NCBI RefSeq assembly: GCF_003144245.1
Contig: NW_020289987.1
Span: forward strand, 124,001-188,000
Direction: 5' to 3'
Length of the DNA: 64,000 nt
From: Jaminaea rosea
Lineage: Eukaryota; Basidiomycota; Exobasidiomycetes; Microstromatales
In this document: piece by piece, positions 12,701 through 20,400 of the stretch
Position numbering within the stretch: the first letter of the stretch is position 1
How the letters are laid out: each line of letters begins with the position of its first letter
Program-made: the position numbers and the translations under genes
The notes under the pieces: generated by a model
What the model saw: only the letters and a program-made list of their open reading frames with translations
What the model was told of the DNA's origin: nothing
The model's database searches: none

Positions 12701-12868
12701 GTGCGCTTGAAAGACGGAAATCCAGACCTTGTCCTTGCCTCGGAGATCGCGAAGGACTCTGTTGCGGCTGAAAATGTCGCTGTATGCTGCTAGCCCGGCC
12801 GTGCGGTCGGAGACGCGCTCGCTCGAGATAGACTCGATGGCCGCTTGAAGAGATGAGGAGGCTGACAT
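3719..12868 (-). CDS. TEL1: Tel1/ATM-family PI3K-like checkpoint kinase
   Basis: One uninterrupted 9,150 nt frame encodes 3049 residues, close to the size of human ATM (3056). Tel1/ATM is a nuclear Ser/Thr kinase recruited to double-strand breaks and telomeres by the Mre11 complex. The first two thirds is alpha-helical solenoid, followed by a FAT region and the kinase. Visible motifs are KSDDDLRQDAVMQQVF, the catalytic loop LGLGDRHVSNIL (catalytic Asp about 2853) and HIDFG (Asp about 2872). The FATC end is present (about 3017-3049, ending HGWQAGM). The activation segment and the FEQGRLLPIPE stretch are ATM/Tel1-like rather than ATR/Mec1- or TOR-like. A low-complexity Ala/Gly/Ser/Thr insertion (about 2950-2998) lies between kinase and FATC. 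Low-complexity Ser/Arg patches near residues 400-450 may be linkers. It has no introns, unlike most neighbours. Confidence 0.93.
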   Translation of the reverse strand: MSASSSLQAAIESISSERVSDRTAGLAAYSDIFSRNRVLRDLRGKDKVWISVFQAHFQCVVLEKEACFKKGGLASATAVSVNRLKAAAASLRWLVARSVQCFQRQTAKPLLNHLVQMLSAGKELLSPIALDYLRALHVLLSHRGHRNSVDVHQWSAIASLCFNAVLTRPLNADLPLVDFRSVAAPTCPSKRALGLEDIEVMSCLEELMASPIAPLNDQRDKMGLRLLAAYGCFLQSFPTESTAHLPALAGLNELLREIEFNQSQAMRSFAFSHWEPLCQLWDSKNKTVKEQLVVAFRILLPYLASQDDEPVRGHLAQLLKRLDGDGENRFSLGPLNPQQLSLRLEPQASSPFRTPFFSAGRTFSADSAVSWAALELCADVTATLIERQGVELVESSRTEDVPVDDDEPTARSGTRKRAPPRARAASRPLSKTTQSPLGTRDNTASPSKRLRLDESARTDPLTRLIDSLAQAPGATLAKARSNRLWRLQMTCFLIGRHYTTALDAEQQQRLATRIIDLLSDGDHELQGWAFICLASLLSQPTNLIAAAIPSLESTWTLCCRRIQVAAVSRQAALAAHALLQSNLLDKHRYLHDLKTLFSDLDLAAPPFPFDSVCDLFASALDLCATDVAMAKSPCRNQVAAWLASVWAPAAGIERGFRARERIEEHDSSGLNALLSRICQLRPVATQQPVMLLPGNAVVEQMGYEDETRDLRNFLLTAALSYEAKQDGKEATREQSEVQDKNDTPLRPLQGTEQRITSLLKRAIDVLSEQWRPSSSPSEEGPSLMESASVDQARRTLDVIATTLLFQATLTLGLVEANMMLTAAAHSLLRTIMTAVSERSRWSVSSRSTLLVAIAPLVGPQVRVSNDVSSLLKALVKPGPCSGVRQDTLSLQSVSEDRCTTSSDPVLHTIWTSAPRDAQKAFLKALQRCLHTICDMPGGEEEATQQGDDDDEWGQARQATSESDEIMKPAKDYGSERFALTASIALCVNGLVEVARITESAARANPLMDDVLLDGPIVAFDRAAPAVFAAYSRERLILDDEVLASIIDRLGNEYLNDYEFKFDEDALMNVINFCEASMAVWLPGATPSSSKSTGGQLSMGANQFNEYFARSLFKGKPMSWRARVRAAAYLEVLLRSTSTRDWTDNGDDDVLCSTSLLLIIYGLMQEGDIRVRFAAATMIARLFDCVPTDSESDLYDKKLLQILTSDWDDFEGTLTRLLTLSNVMIRSSPLRAAALFNIIEPFGGRERGRPYLPHAKALFAAVSDNLGFSAPTDLFRVFAAQIAFGLDSMDSDPTRLPWSVLGYDSAFHCLQYNFMGIGSMMAAIAVDKPEVLPRFGDLARSFGKTMKEAVAECLPVVAAIQLVIEVSLAEQSSRRIDQLLDSAPILSELQQRLTSGVTTVKALETTFALSLDRVIVETLSQFAEEDLGSDCVYHAQLQRADPRVAQELTALSNGVEVNSKSHAHVPHRPIASGFQVYQTIAIATAELDPHSERSLAYHVIHQMLSLIWRERLVNDQLRHLHALRLFIAMKREGVASSLVLLRALLHGCSLLMGQPDLLALSSGIAAWCIQRCIEIDKSPPQLSSILIAMAEGARDEATFEWLASRVLLPLVEAEGTRKHAFVAICAYPRRLPVPLVSSLTRLDLHLNLAALTEVLVRHSKVSLNLHLLIRFRDALREAQQSDVFARSTIWHLFDRLNRQPSAESAYILGDILSALHDKIQTPSAEQYQASEETLGNPNANLTPLVLALSRAEKPYEPIKIFIALKLLELQRGVDLHLAERAFHSLRAILTQEADLHMSTGKWPDLMTEELALLSHYSTAPAARQSSHVDCSLRKVDARKFDDWIRSIATSLCDRLSSIVTESFFAQMRELVAAVASFASNVFIPLLHAYLYLTHDSGDMARETASLADHLGRILKDDDSDRQSWATIINALIYLRKQELPVNAGRSSDHWLPVDYLLLARRAIDCQLYSTALLWIELEREHQSETWAQAAKQEQVSQLLYSVYSNIEDPDSFYGVHHKDLRGSLVRRLHHEEEWRRAFELHAADYECGGSAGSEAAIAQSLHQMGFNKLASSMDAVYADYEVAWRTEDWSLPTDRDPQPGNGVNVFAALRALHQEQDDTVIGRTISQALASEARALSGAGVEAVSQIRRVCRDLMSLSEAWRWNHSNTSGEQNFSADLRLDFDDFERITTVRQSLLRSQRYRIQASQIGDLLEPATEEALKSESRLLLNLCRAARKQDRQQAAMNAVTRAQKLCKHLAPSARPADLTPEFASVLWNQGEEVIAIQALSEEIEALPQSATSRDDRLHKAKLLAELGHWRATARSQQPREIDDHLFRPAHALVKEDETSAECAAVCNQYAVFADDQYRALRNAAEVQQLEAFVSHRQEELRQNKAEMSRVDRKSEAYKNLHSYRSQAEKILRQDEALLSQHITSREFFLLQAFKMYASAMRYASEYDGSIVRLTSLWFENAGDEKFNGEIRQALSGMPPHKFLPLTHQLSSRLGSDPRSFSTNVSIVMKRMCQAHPFHSLYAIYALRKADQDSSPQPSTAAKKKASAGTKNGNPSDNASPASQRAAAAHDLWHTVKASSPHKARVVAFENACDAYVEWAELNLRRSVPNLFHGNAIKSGSFAFPSQENLPLKIKQLPSYTVPVATADLPVDPSGAYRNMVTIERYSDLFTTAGGIHLPKITDCIGSNGERYKQLFKSDDDLRQDAVMQQVFRLLNELLIRDRKAAQRHLRIRTYAVLPLGPQCGLLEFVQNTCPIGEVLVDAHHSHHTEGQWSPGDARSCLAAVMGKTPYEKLEAYRAVCRNMPPAFRHYFMEQFKNPPTWLAVRLNYTRSVATTSIIGHVLGLGDRHVSNILMDKKTGEVIHIDFGVAFEQGRLLPIPELVPFRLTRDIVDGMGLSGVEGVFRRCCEETLRVLRGNKDVIQTVLEVFKYDPLFAWTSNPVKILQAQGAAATGPTAAEAKTKGGRVSTPGTASGSRATISPGGGDDIAGRDTASLSAERAIGTVLSKLSTGLSVQTTVTELIGAATDEGNLSAIFHGWQAGM

Positions 12869-13959
12869 CGTGGTGCCGCAGCTGTGACGGGGCTCGCTCT
12901 TCTCTCAGGCAGGGATGCTGTTGCGGCGACGCCGTCCCTCAGCACTGCGTCGTCGTCGATGAGAAAAGGAATGCGGTTGAGAGATGCCTCATCTCCTTGA
13001 TAGGACGGGATGAAAGGAAAGAAGCGGCTCAGAAATACTCACTGCAAGCCGTCCCGCATCGCAGCTTCCCCCCTTCCGCGTGGCCGCTTCCGTGGGGAGT
13101 CCGAGTGGAGCGTGACGCGAGGTTCATGGTCTCCCCGGCCATGCCGCGCCTGCATTGCCAGCCCAGCAGCCTCACGATCCACGGGCCTCAGATAGGAATG
13201 AAGAAGCGTGAGAATGGGTATGAATGAATCAGAATACAACTTACGGCTGCGTCAAGACGATGACGAGCAGATGCGACAGGATGAAGAGCAGTCTAGTCGC
13301 GTCGCAGCACCCTCTCATCCCTGTCGCGTGTCTCCCTCTGCTTGTCCACTCTCGCGCCATCATCGTCTTGCCTGCTCCTCTGGTATACTCTCACCCAATT
13401 GGGAGCTAAGAAGTTCAAGTGTAGCAAGGGAGATTGTCAGGCGGGCCGCTACGGTGAGGTAAATCATGTAGATGAGGATGAGCAAATGTGAGTGTGAGTG
13501 TGAGTGCGACGGGCTAAGGGCAGATGAGTAAGTGATCAGGGCAGCCTGATAGCTGATCTTGTGGAAAATGGCGTGGGTGTATGGTTGTGGAGTCAAGATG
13601 TCTCACCCTTCGCGATGCGCGACTCATCCCCGACTCCCCTCGTAGAGTCGATAGCGCGCCAATGCACTCTCAGCCGGCTGCCGTGACATTTCACTCGGCG
13701 CCGCGTTCCCGCACCACGGGTTGACGTGGTTACTTCATTGTGCGCTGACTTCAGTGGCCACTGAATGCACCGAGGGGTGAGCTTGTGACGCAGTTTGGAG
13801 GCTTTTGTGTAGCGCTTGCTACTTCGAATGCGCTAGGCCTGTACCGATGGGCGTCCGTGCGTGTGGCTGCGAGGGGGGCGAGCGGCGTGGGAGTGAGTCG
13901 AATGGCGGTCTCAAAGTTGTTGAGTATCTATACGCACTGTTGATCGATCCTTTCATAAG
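12869..13959. other. Intergenic region between TEL1 start and tRNA-Tyr
   Basis: About 1.1 kb without a gene I can support. It contains the TEL1 promoter. A (TGAGTG)n microsatellite lies at 13489-13506. On the minus strand a short frame around 13595-13360 contains a hydrophobic stretch (LILIYMIYLTVAARLTISLA) after a His/Ser repeat made by the microsatellite. It has no convincing homology or start context, and I treat it as chance. Confidence 0.4.
13489..13506. repeat. (TGAGTG)n microsatellite
   Basis: Three tandem copies of a 6-bp TGAGTG unit in non-coding sequence upstream of TEL1. Confidence 0.7.
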
Positions 13960-14056
13960 CCCCTGATAGCTCAGTTGGAAGAGCGTGAGATTGTAATTGG
14001 ACATTCGAATCTTCAAGATTCTCTCGAGGCCGCTGGTTCGATTCCGGCTTAGGGGA
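13960..14056 (+). tRNA. tRNA-Tyr (GUA) with a 24-nt intron
   Basis: The cloverleaf folds by eye. The acceptor CCCCTGA (13960-13966) pairs with TTAGGGG (14049-14055), with discriminator A at 14056. The D stem is GCTC/GAGC and the anticodon stem TGAGA/TCTCG. The loop TTGTAAC carries anticodon GTA at 13993-13995. The variable loop is AGGCC, and the T arm is GCTGG-TTCGATT-CCGGC. A 24-nt intron (13997-14020) sits one base 3' of the anticodon, the canonical eukaryotic position; tRNA-Tyr genes usually carry one. The T-loop TTCGATT serves as the B box. The first Pol III terminator follows at 14065-14069. Confidence 0.92.
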
Positions 14057-14064
14057 GTTTGAAA

Positions 14065-14087
14065 TTTTTAAACTCCGCTCCTTTTTT
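14065..14087 (+). terminator. Pol III T-run terminators of tRNA-Tyr
   Basis: TTTTT at 14065-14069 and TTTTTT at 14082-14087 lie just 3' of the tRNA. They are embedded in a near-tandem duplication of AAACTCCGCTCC (14070-14081 and 14089-14100). The first copy could pair with GGAGTTT (14054-14060) at the tRNA 3' end to form a hairpin enclosing the first T-run. Confidence 0.6.
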
Positions 14088-14250
14088 CAAACTCCGCTCC
14101 GTTTCTTTGTGTCTTTGCCCACCTCTGCGTGCACACGAGTGCATGAGGGTCTCGCCAACCGTGCTCACTCGGTCACGCTGTTGAGCATTTCATCGGATAT
14201 ACATACAAGGTGGCATGGATACATAGTTGGTCCTTCGATGTCGCCAGAAA

Positions 14251-16510
14251 TTAGAATGACATGGCCTGCGCCTGCTTGAGCTGCTCGGCCCCACCGACAC
14301 CATGAGCCGCCGCAGCGCTCCTCGTCAAGTTTCTCGGACTAGCGAAACGAGTACCCATACTCAGCGCACTCGCCCCGCCACCACTTGCACCACCGATCGG
14401 TGGCGAAGCGCTCCTCTTCTCAGGTCCCCCGCCCACTACGCTACTCTCCGCCTTCTTCTTGGCATTCGTGGCCTCATCAATCGCATTGTCGATGATCTGC
14501 TGGAGAAGCTGACGCGCTTTGAAAGAGGCTTCGCACTGCGCTAGCATCGGGTGTGTGTATTCAATGAAGTTCGTGCAAGCTTTCACCTTGTCCTGGTCCT
14601 GCTTAGCTAGGCGCTTGAGTGGTTCGAGCCATTCTTGGTAGGCTAAACGGCCGCTTTTACGCGCCGCGAGATACTCGGTCTGGTTGACCTCGAGGTAGTC
14701 TCGCAGGGGCAACCGGCCCAATTTGGCCATCGTGCGGCCAGTCTTTCGTTGCAGGTCCAAGCGCGCCGACTGCAGGGTTCGCCACCTCGGTTTTTCGAGG
14801 CTTCGCAGCTTGGCCTCGGGTGGTTTGGGAGGATTGGTGGCCCACATCTGCCAGTCGCCCATCACGCCCGTGACGCTCCCCGCCCCAGGTGAGAGGTTGC
14901 GACCACTGCTGGTGGGGTAGTTCATGCTCATCGACGCGCTAGCATCAGCATTACCTTCGTCATCGCTACCCGCGATTTCGTCGTCACTTTCCTCTTCCGG
15001 GATCGAATTGCGCTTCGCTGTGCTGCTCCGGGCAGAGACTCGCGTAGGGGCAGAGGAGCGGGGCCGCTTCTTCAAGGATGATGAGGCAGAGGCGCTGGGT
15101 GCGGTGAAAGAGTTGTGAGGGGGCGAGCCTCCCGAGTGCGACTGCATCGGCACGGCATCCACGCTGTGTGAGTGGGAGAGAGAGGGGGGGTGCGAGTGAG
15201 GGCCACCGTGCGGGACAAAGGGCCCTGGCATGCTTGCCCCGCTGCTACCGTCGTAGATGGAGCCTCGGTGCATGTCATGGTTAGCGTGACCTTGCTGCTG
15301 ACCCATGTCGAAATGAATTCGCTGCTGCTGCTGCATAGGCGGAGGAGCCATGGGAATAGGATTCGTAGGCCGTTGAGAGTGGTCGACGGCGGTGAAGGGT
15401 CGTCCACTGCCGTAGGAGCTGCCCGGACGGGCGCGAGAGGACTCGACGTGAGGGACGTCAAAGCCGACGCTGCCGGGCATATTGGTGGAGTAGAAATCGG
15501 CTTGCGCCATTGGAGCGCCACCATTGCCTCCGCCGGAGCCGTCGTTGGGAGGCTGCCCGTTGCCGTTGATGGACGGTACGGCCGGATAGAAGGTCATGCC
15601 ATTTGCGGCACTAGCATCGCCGATGACGCTGCCATCTGCCGTGGCGGGTGGCTGAGGATACTGCTGATGCATAGCATCATTGTTGTCAACATCGTATACG
15701 CCACGCTGCTGCTGCTGCTGCTGCTGAGCTTCGTCAGCGGCGGGATCAAAAGCGAAGGGATGGTTGGAGTCGCGGCGGAAGTGGGCCGGTCCGGCATGCT
15801 GAGGATCGTGCCAAGCTCCATCCGCCGAGTGAGGAGGCTGTTGTTGCTGATTGTGGTGAGCAGGAGGTGAGTCGAAGCGGCGGCGTTTAGCTTCTGCGCC
15901 GCGACCGTCGACGAGTTGCGACATCAGAGAGACGAGAGAGCTGAGTTGGACCGAGAGTGAGGAGAGCTGCATAAAGCGTGCAAAGTCAGACGACATGCCT
16001 CGCTGACATCAGGCGCAAACTCACTTGAGCTCCAAGGTCTTTGCCCACTCTCTCGACGGCGTCAACCACAGCGTCGTTGCCACTGTCATGACCTCGAGGT
16101 TGGAAATGAGGCGGCGGCATCGAGGCGGACGAAGAGGGGCCCGCAATGGATCCTTGCGGCTGCTGATGATGATAGCCCTCGATGCCTGCGGACAAGTGGT
16201 GCGACGAAGACGAAGACGACGAATTGTTGTGCTGATGATGAATGTGATGATGATGGTGGAAAGGATTGCCGGCCATGTTGTTCCTGGAAGTACGCGCCGA
16301 CGAAGCATACGAGGACCCAGATACAACAACTGGGTTGGCGGCGGCGGCGATGCTGCTCCCCGCGGATGCTGCTGGGCCCGCCGTGTACTGCGCTTGTGGG
16401 TCTGCTGCTGCCCCAGTCGTGGGCGGCAAAAACGACGAAGACGATGAAGGATCGTTTGGATAGAATGGAATTGAGGGCGGCTCACGACCCGTCGAGACCG
16501 ACGAGTGCAT
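14251..16510 (-). CDS. Unrecognised low-complexity protein with a conserved-looking C-terminal block
   Basis: Two exons (16510-16025 and 15966-14251, 58-nt intron, phase 0) give 733 residues. The N-terminal half is rich in Pro, Ser, His and Gln, with poly-His and poly-Gln runs that come from CAT and CAG tracts. A heptad-like segment spans the splice junction (LSSLSVQLSSLVSLMSQLV). Basic clusters AKRRRF and KKRPRSS may be nuclear signals. Around residues 525-680 the sequence becomes ordered and Trp/Arg/Leu-rich (WQMWATNPPKPPEAKLR, then LGRLPLRDYLEVNQTEY, then EWLEPLKRLAKQD) and looks helical. I do not recognise this block. The mix of Q/H-rich tracts and basic signals fits a nuclear regulator, but that is a guess. 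It diverges from the ABC transporter over about 950 bp. Confidence 0.75.
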
Positions 16511-17458
16511 AGCGCGCGCTACGAGCAGCAGGGACGATGTTGATGATTGATGATGAAGGAGGACGACCGAGGAGAAAGACGAGGCGAGGGAGGGGACAGT
16601 GAGATAGGCGGAGGAGGGAGGGGAACGGACGGCCGTCTCTTGGACGTGGTGCCGGCCTCGGCGCGACTTTGGGCCTCAGTCCGACGATCGTCAAAAGCCA
16701 AGGCGGCCCAGGAAAGCAAGCAAGGAAGCAGCGGGCGGCTGAGCAAGGCTGAGACGCAAGACGACGAGATCGGGCAGGAGGACCAGCGTCCTGGGATTGC
16801 CCAAGTTCACACGGTTCTCGTTGACGAGTTCTTGATAGTGAACACAGAGAGAGGAGCGACAGTCTCATGGCGAGGATTGCTGTATGACAACCGCAACAGC
16901 GATCTGTCATTCTGTCAACGCTCACGGCGTCCATCGATGTCCGTTTTGGCATCCTCGATTTGGGGGCGGGGCGGCCTCGGTCGTGCCTGAGTGCTCTGAC
17001 CCAAGCGTACGCTTTGACCTCGCCGTGCTTCATGCCTTTCCTCCACCTTGATCACCTTTGCAGGACGTCATTTTGGCTATCGATCTCACATCCATCGCAA
17101 CGCAACGCACCGCATCGCATCGCATCGCCGGGCTGTTCAATCTGGACATGCACTCGCGTCTTGGCTCCCAACGTGGCTCAACAAGCTTCCTTTGTTCGTC
17201 TTGGGCGTCCCTATGTTCGCTCTCCGCTGCCGGTTGTGGGGAGCGAGCGAGCGACGCGGCGATGCCGTCAGACCTTGGGAACAAAGGGGACGACGAGGAC
17301 AAAGGAAGCTTCATAGCGTGGCGATGATACCTTCGGGCGAGGTGGACATGGCATCTATAGTTGCCGCCGTCATCTCACATCTGCTTTTTCCTGTGTACGC
17401 ATCCACCATGAGCACGTAGAGACACGCGCCCGACACCGCCATCATCGATACCAGCATC
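16511..17458. promoter_or_regulatory. Divergent intergenic region, unknown protein / ABC transporter
   Basis: About 950 bp between two divergent start codons. It includes a pentameric CGCAA/CGCAT repeat at 17096-17128 and a purine-rich run next to the minus gene (16550-16620). Short frames exist on both strands but none has recognisable content. I looked for a small CAAX-type pheromone precursor next to the Ste6-like gene and saw none. Confidence 0.45.
17096..17128. repeat. Pentameric CGCAA/CGCAT tandem repeat
   Basis: Six imperfect copies of a CGCA(A/C/T) unit plus a partial copy, in non-coding DNA upstream of the ABC transporter. Confidence 0.75.
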
Positions 17459-20400
17459 ATGACGTCGAAGCAAGAATATTATGCAGCCTCCATCCCACCC
17501 TCTCCCATCACCTCGACCGCACAGTTGCCTCTCAGGGATGATGTCAAGCCCATGGCAGCATCGGCAGCCTCCTCAAAGCCACGCTCGCCGTCTCTACGCC
17601 TCCTATACTCCTCCCTGTCAGCTCGGCACACCCCACTCCTCGCCGTCGCCGTCATCCTCTCCATAACGTCGGGGGCGCTCCCTCCGCTGATGTCCCGCAT
17701 CCTCGGCCAGCTCTTCGATGCCTACACGGCATACAATCCCGAAGGTCTGCCCGCCTCTGAGATCTCGGCGCAGAAGAAGGCTGAGCTGATGAGGAAAATC
17801 GTACAGGGAGTATGGCACCTCGCTCTTGTCGGTCTGGCAGTAATGATCCTCAGTACGCTCATGATTTCGACGTGGATCGTCATCGGCGAAAAAGTGGCTA
17901 GTAGGCTACGTCGCAGAGTGTACGTCAGCGTCAGTCAGCGCAAGATGGAATGGTTCGACATGGGGGCTGGAGCAGAGGAGACGGGCGAAAATGATCCTGA
18001 CGGGGCAAAGATAGACTCAGACGTAGCGACGTCGTCCTCTTTGGGAGCTGGCGGTCTCATGGCCAAGTTTTCGCGCGAGACGGACGACGTCCGCCTAGCT
18101 ACCTCACAGTATTCGGGGCAGCTCCTTCAGTACCTCACCACCTGCCTGGCATGCCTCATCCTAGCCCTCGTCTCGGAATGGAGCCTCGCTCTGGTCATCC
18201 TGGCCAGCATACCCGTAACCATCTTAATCACTGGTGCTGTAGAGAAGTATACAATACCCTTCTTGGCCGAAGAGCGAGCCATCAGCGCCAAAGCTAGCAG
18301 CCTTGTCGAGCGTATCGCTCTCTCTATCGCCACGGTAAAGGCATTCGCTGCGGAAGCGCGCGAACTGCAACGCTTCAGTAAGCTTCAGCACGCTGGGTCT
18401 GCGGCGTACAAGAAGGTGTCCTTTGCATGGGGAGTGCGCCTGGGCCTCTCGAGCTTTCTCGTTTTCTCTATGTTTGTTCAAGTGAGTAGGCGAGCTACAC
18501 AGCCTTGATATCGCAGCATTGTAGCTGACCGGCTCTTGATTCCTCGCAGGGCTTCTGGTACGGTAGCTACCTCGTACAGCGCGGCAAGACCACACCCGGC
18601 ACTGTCTTCACCGTCTTCTCGGCCTGCCTCATTGCAAGCCAGCACCTTCAGCTCATCATTCAGACGCTACAGATCGTCGAAAAGGGCAAGATCAGCGCCC
18701 TTGGCTTGGAGAGGCTGATGCACAATGACGAGGATGCAGCGACAAAGCCTCAAGGCAACACGAGCGTACGAAGGCAGCTCTCAAGCTCACGGACCCGCAA
18801 TGCAGCCCGAGTTGTGTTGCGACTGGAGGACATACCCGCCAGCCCGCTCAAGAGCCCGCTCAGCGGCCAGTCATCTCGATACGGCTACTCAGACTCTCTG
18901 CACACGCTCACTTCTCCCAGCCGTAGCCGCTTTTATCAACAGGCTATAGGGACGGGCACTATTCGCAAGATCAGGCCCGACTCCCGCTGCCTTGGCGAGA
19001 TCACACTGACCAATGTAAGCTTCACCTACCCATCTGTCAAGAAGAGTCTCGTCACTGGAGGCGAGCAGCAGCTCACCCTCGATGGCATCAACATGTTCAT
19101 TCCGGCGGGCGAGATTACTTTCATCGTCGGCGGCAGTGGAAGCGGAAAGTCGACAATCGCGCAGCTCCTTCTGCGCTTGTATCGCCCTGATGTGGGGACG
19201 ATTGAGATAGACGATCGTGATGTCCGCTTCCTGGACCCAGAGTGGTTCAGGGCACAGATCGCCTCCGTCGACCAACATCCCATCGTCTTTGACCTTTCAG
19301 TACACGATAATGTTGCGTTGGGCATCATTGGGAGAGCATCAGAACTCAAGGCAGGCTCCGTCACGTACACAAAGGATCACGTTCCCGTCGTTCCCCGCTC
19401 GGAGGTCGAGGCGGCATGTCGTACGGCCTTGCTCCACGATTTTGTCAAGGGCCTACCCGACGGCTATGACACCGTCTTGGGCACGCGCGGCTCCTCCTTG
19501 TCAGGAGGACAGAAGCAACGCCTCGCCATCGCGCGAGCACGTTTGCGTGACCCGCCCATCCTGATCCTCGATGAAGCAACCAGCGCCCTGGACCCCACCT
19601 CGCGACTGCTCATCAACGAAGCGGTCAAAATTTGGCGGAGGGGCAGGACCACGATCATCATCACGCATGACCTCAGCCAGGTCGAGGGAGAGGACTTTCT
19701 GTATATGATGAAAGAGGGTAGGATCGTCGAGAATGGATATCGCGATGATTTGGAGCGTATGGGGTCAGGCTTCTTTGCTAGCTTGGCGGAGCAGCAGAGG
19801 GGTCAGGCAGAGGAGAAGCGCGAGCAAAGGCATGCTGGCTCCGGCTCGCCACCAGTCATCTCAACACCGAAGCTTGCGCGCATGCCCCCGCACAATGGAG
19901 AGGATGTTGAGGAGCTTATTGAGGCGCTGCCTCAGAGCGCTCCAAGCTATCGATCACAAATCCGCACAGCAGAGGGATACCCTGCGTCGCCGGCCCGGCG
20001 CTCGACTTTCCGCTACAACACAGCAGCAGTGTCCAGCGACCGTAAGCTCTCCCGACACGGTCGCCAACTCTCCTCCGATTCGCTCCACTCAACAGGCTCT
20101 GCCTACTCGTCGTCTTCCTTGGACTCCGCCGCAGGACCCTCAAAACCCAAGCTCATGAGAACGAGCAGCGACGACCCAGGGTCTGACCGATCTGGAGCCA
20201 AGGGACTACGCACGCTTCGCCTTGCTGAACAGCAGCACGCCTGGGTAGCTACACGAGATGCGCCCTGGCTGGAGGACGCGGGGAAGATGGCCGCCTCACT
20301 GCGCCACCAGCCCTCCACGGAATTGAGCCTCCGCACGCGCAAGGTCTGGAGCGAGGATGACCTCAACAAAAGCGTTGCAGCAATCAGAGACGTCAGAGTT

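Noticed and set aside
13360-13596. Small hydrophobic protein gene on the minus strand
   Set aside because: The frame begins in a microsatellite-derived His/Ser run, lacks recognisable family features and has no supporting neighbours.
15172-15870. 232-codon plus-strand frame opposite the unknown 733-residue protein
   Set aside because: The minus-strand gene has a consistent intron and an ATG; the plus frame is only the reverse of its low-complexity tracts.
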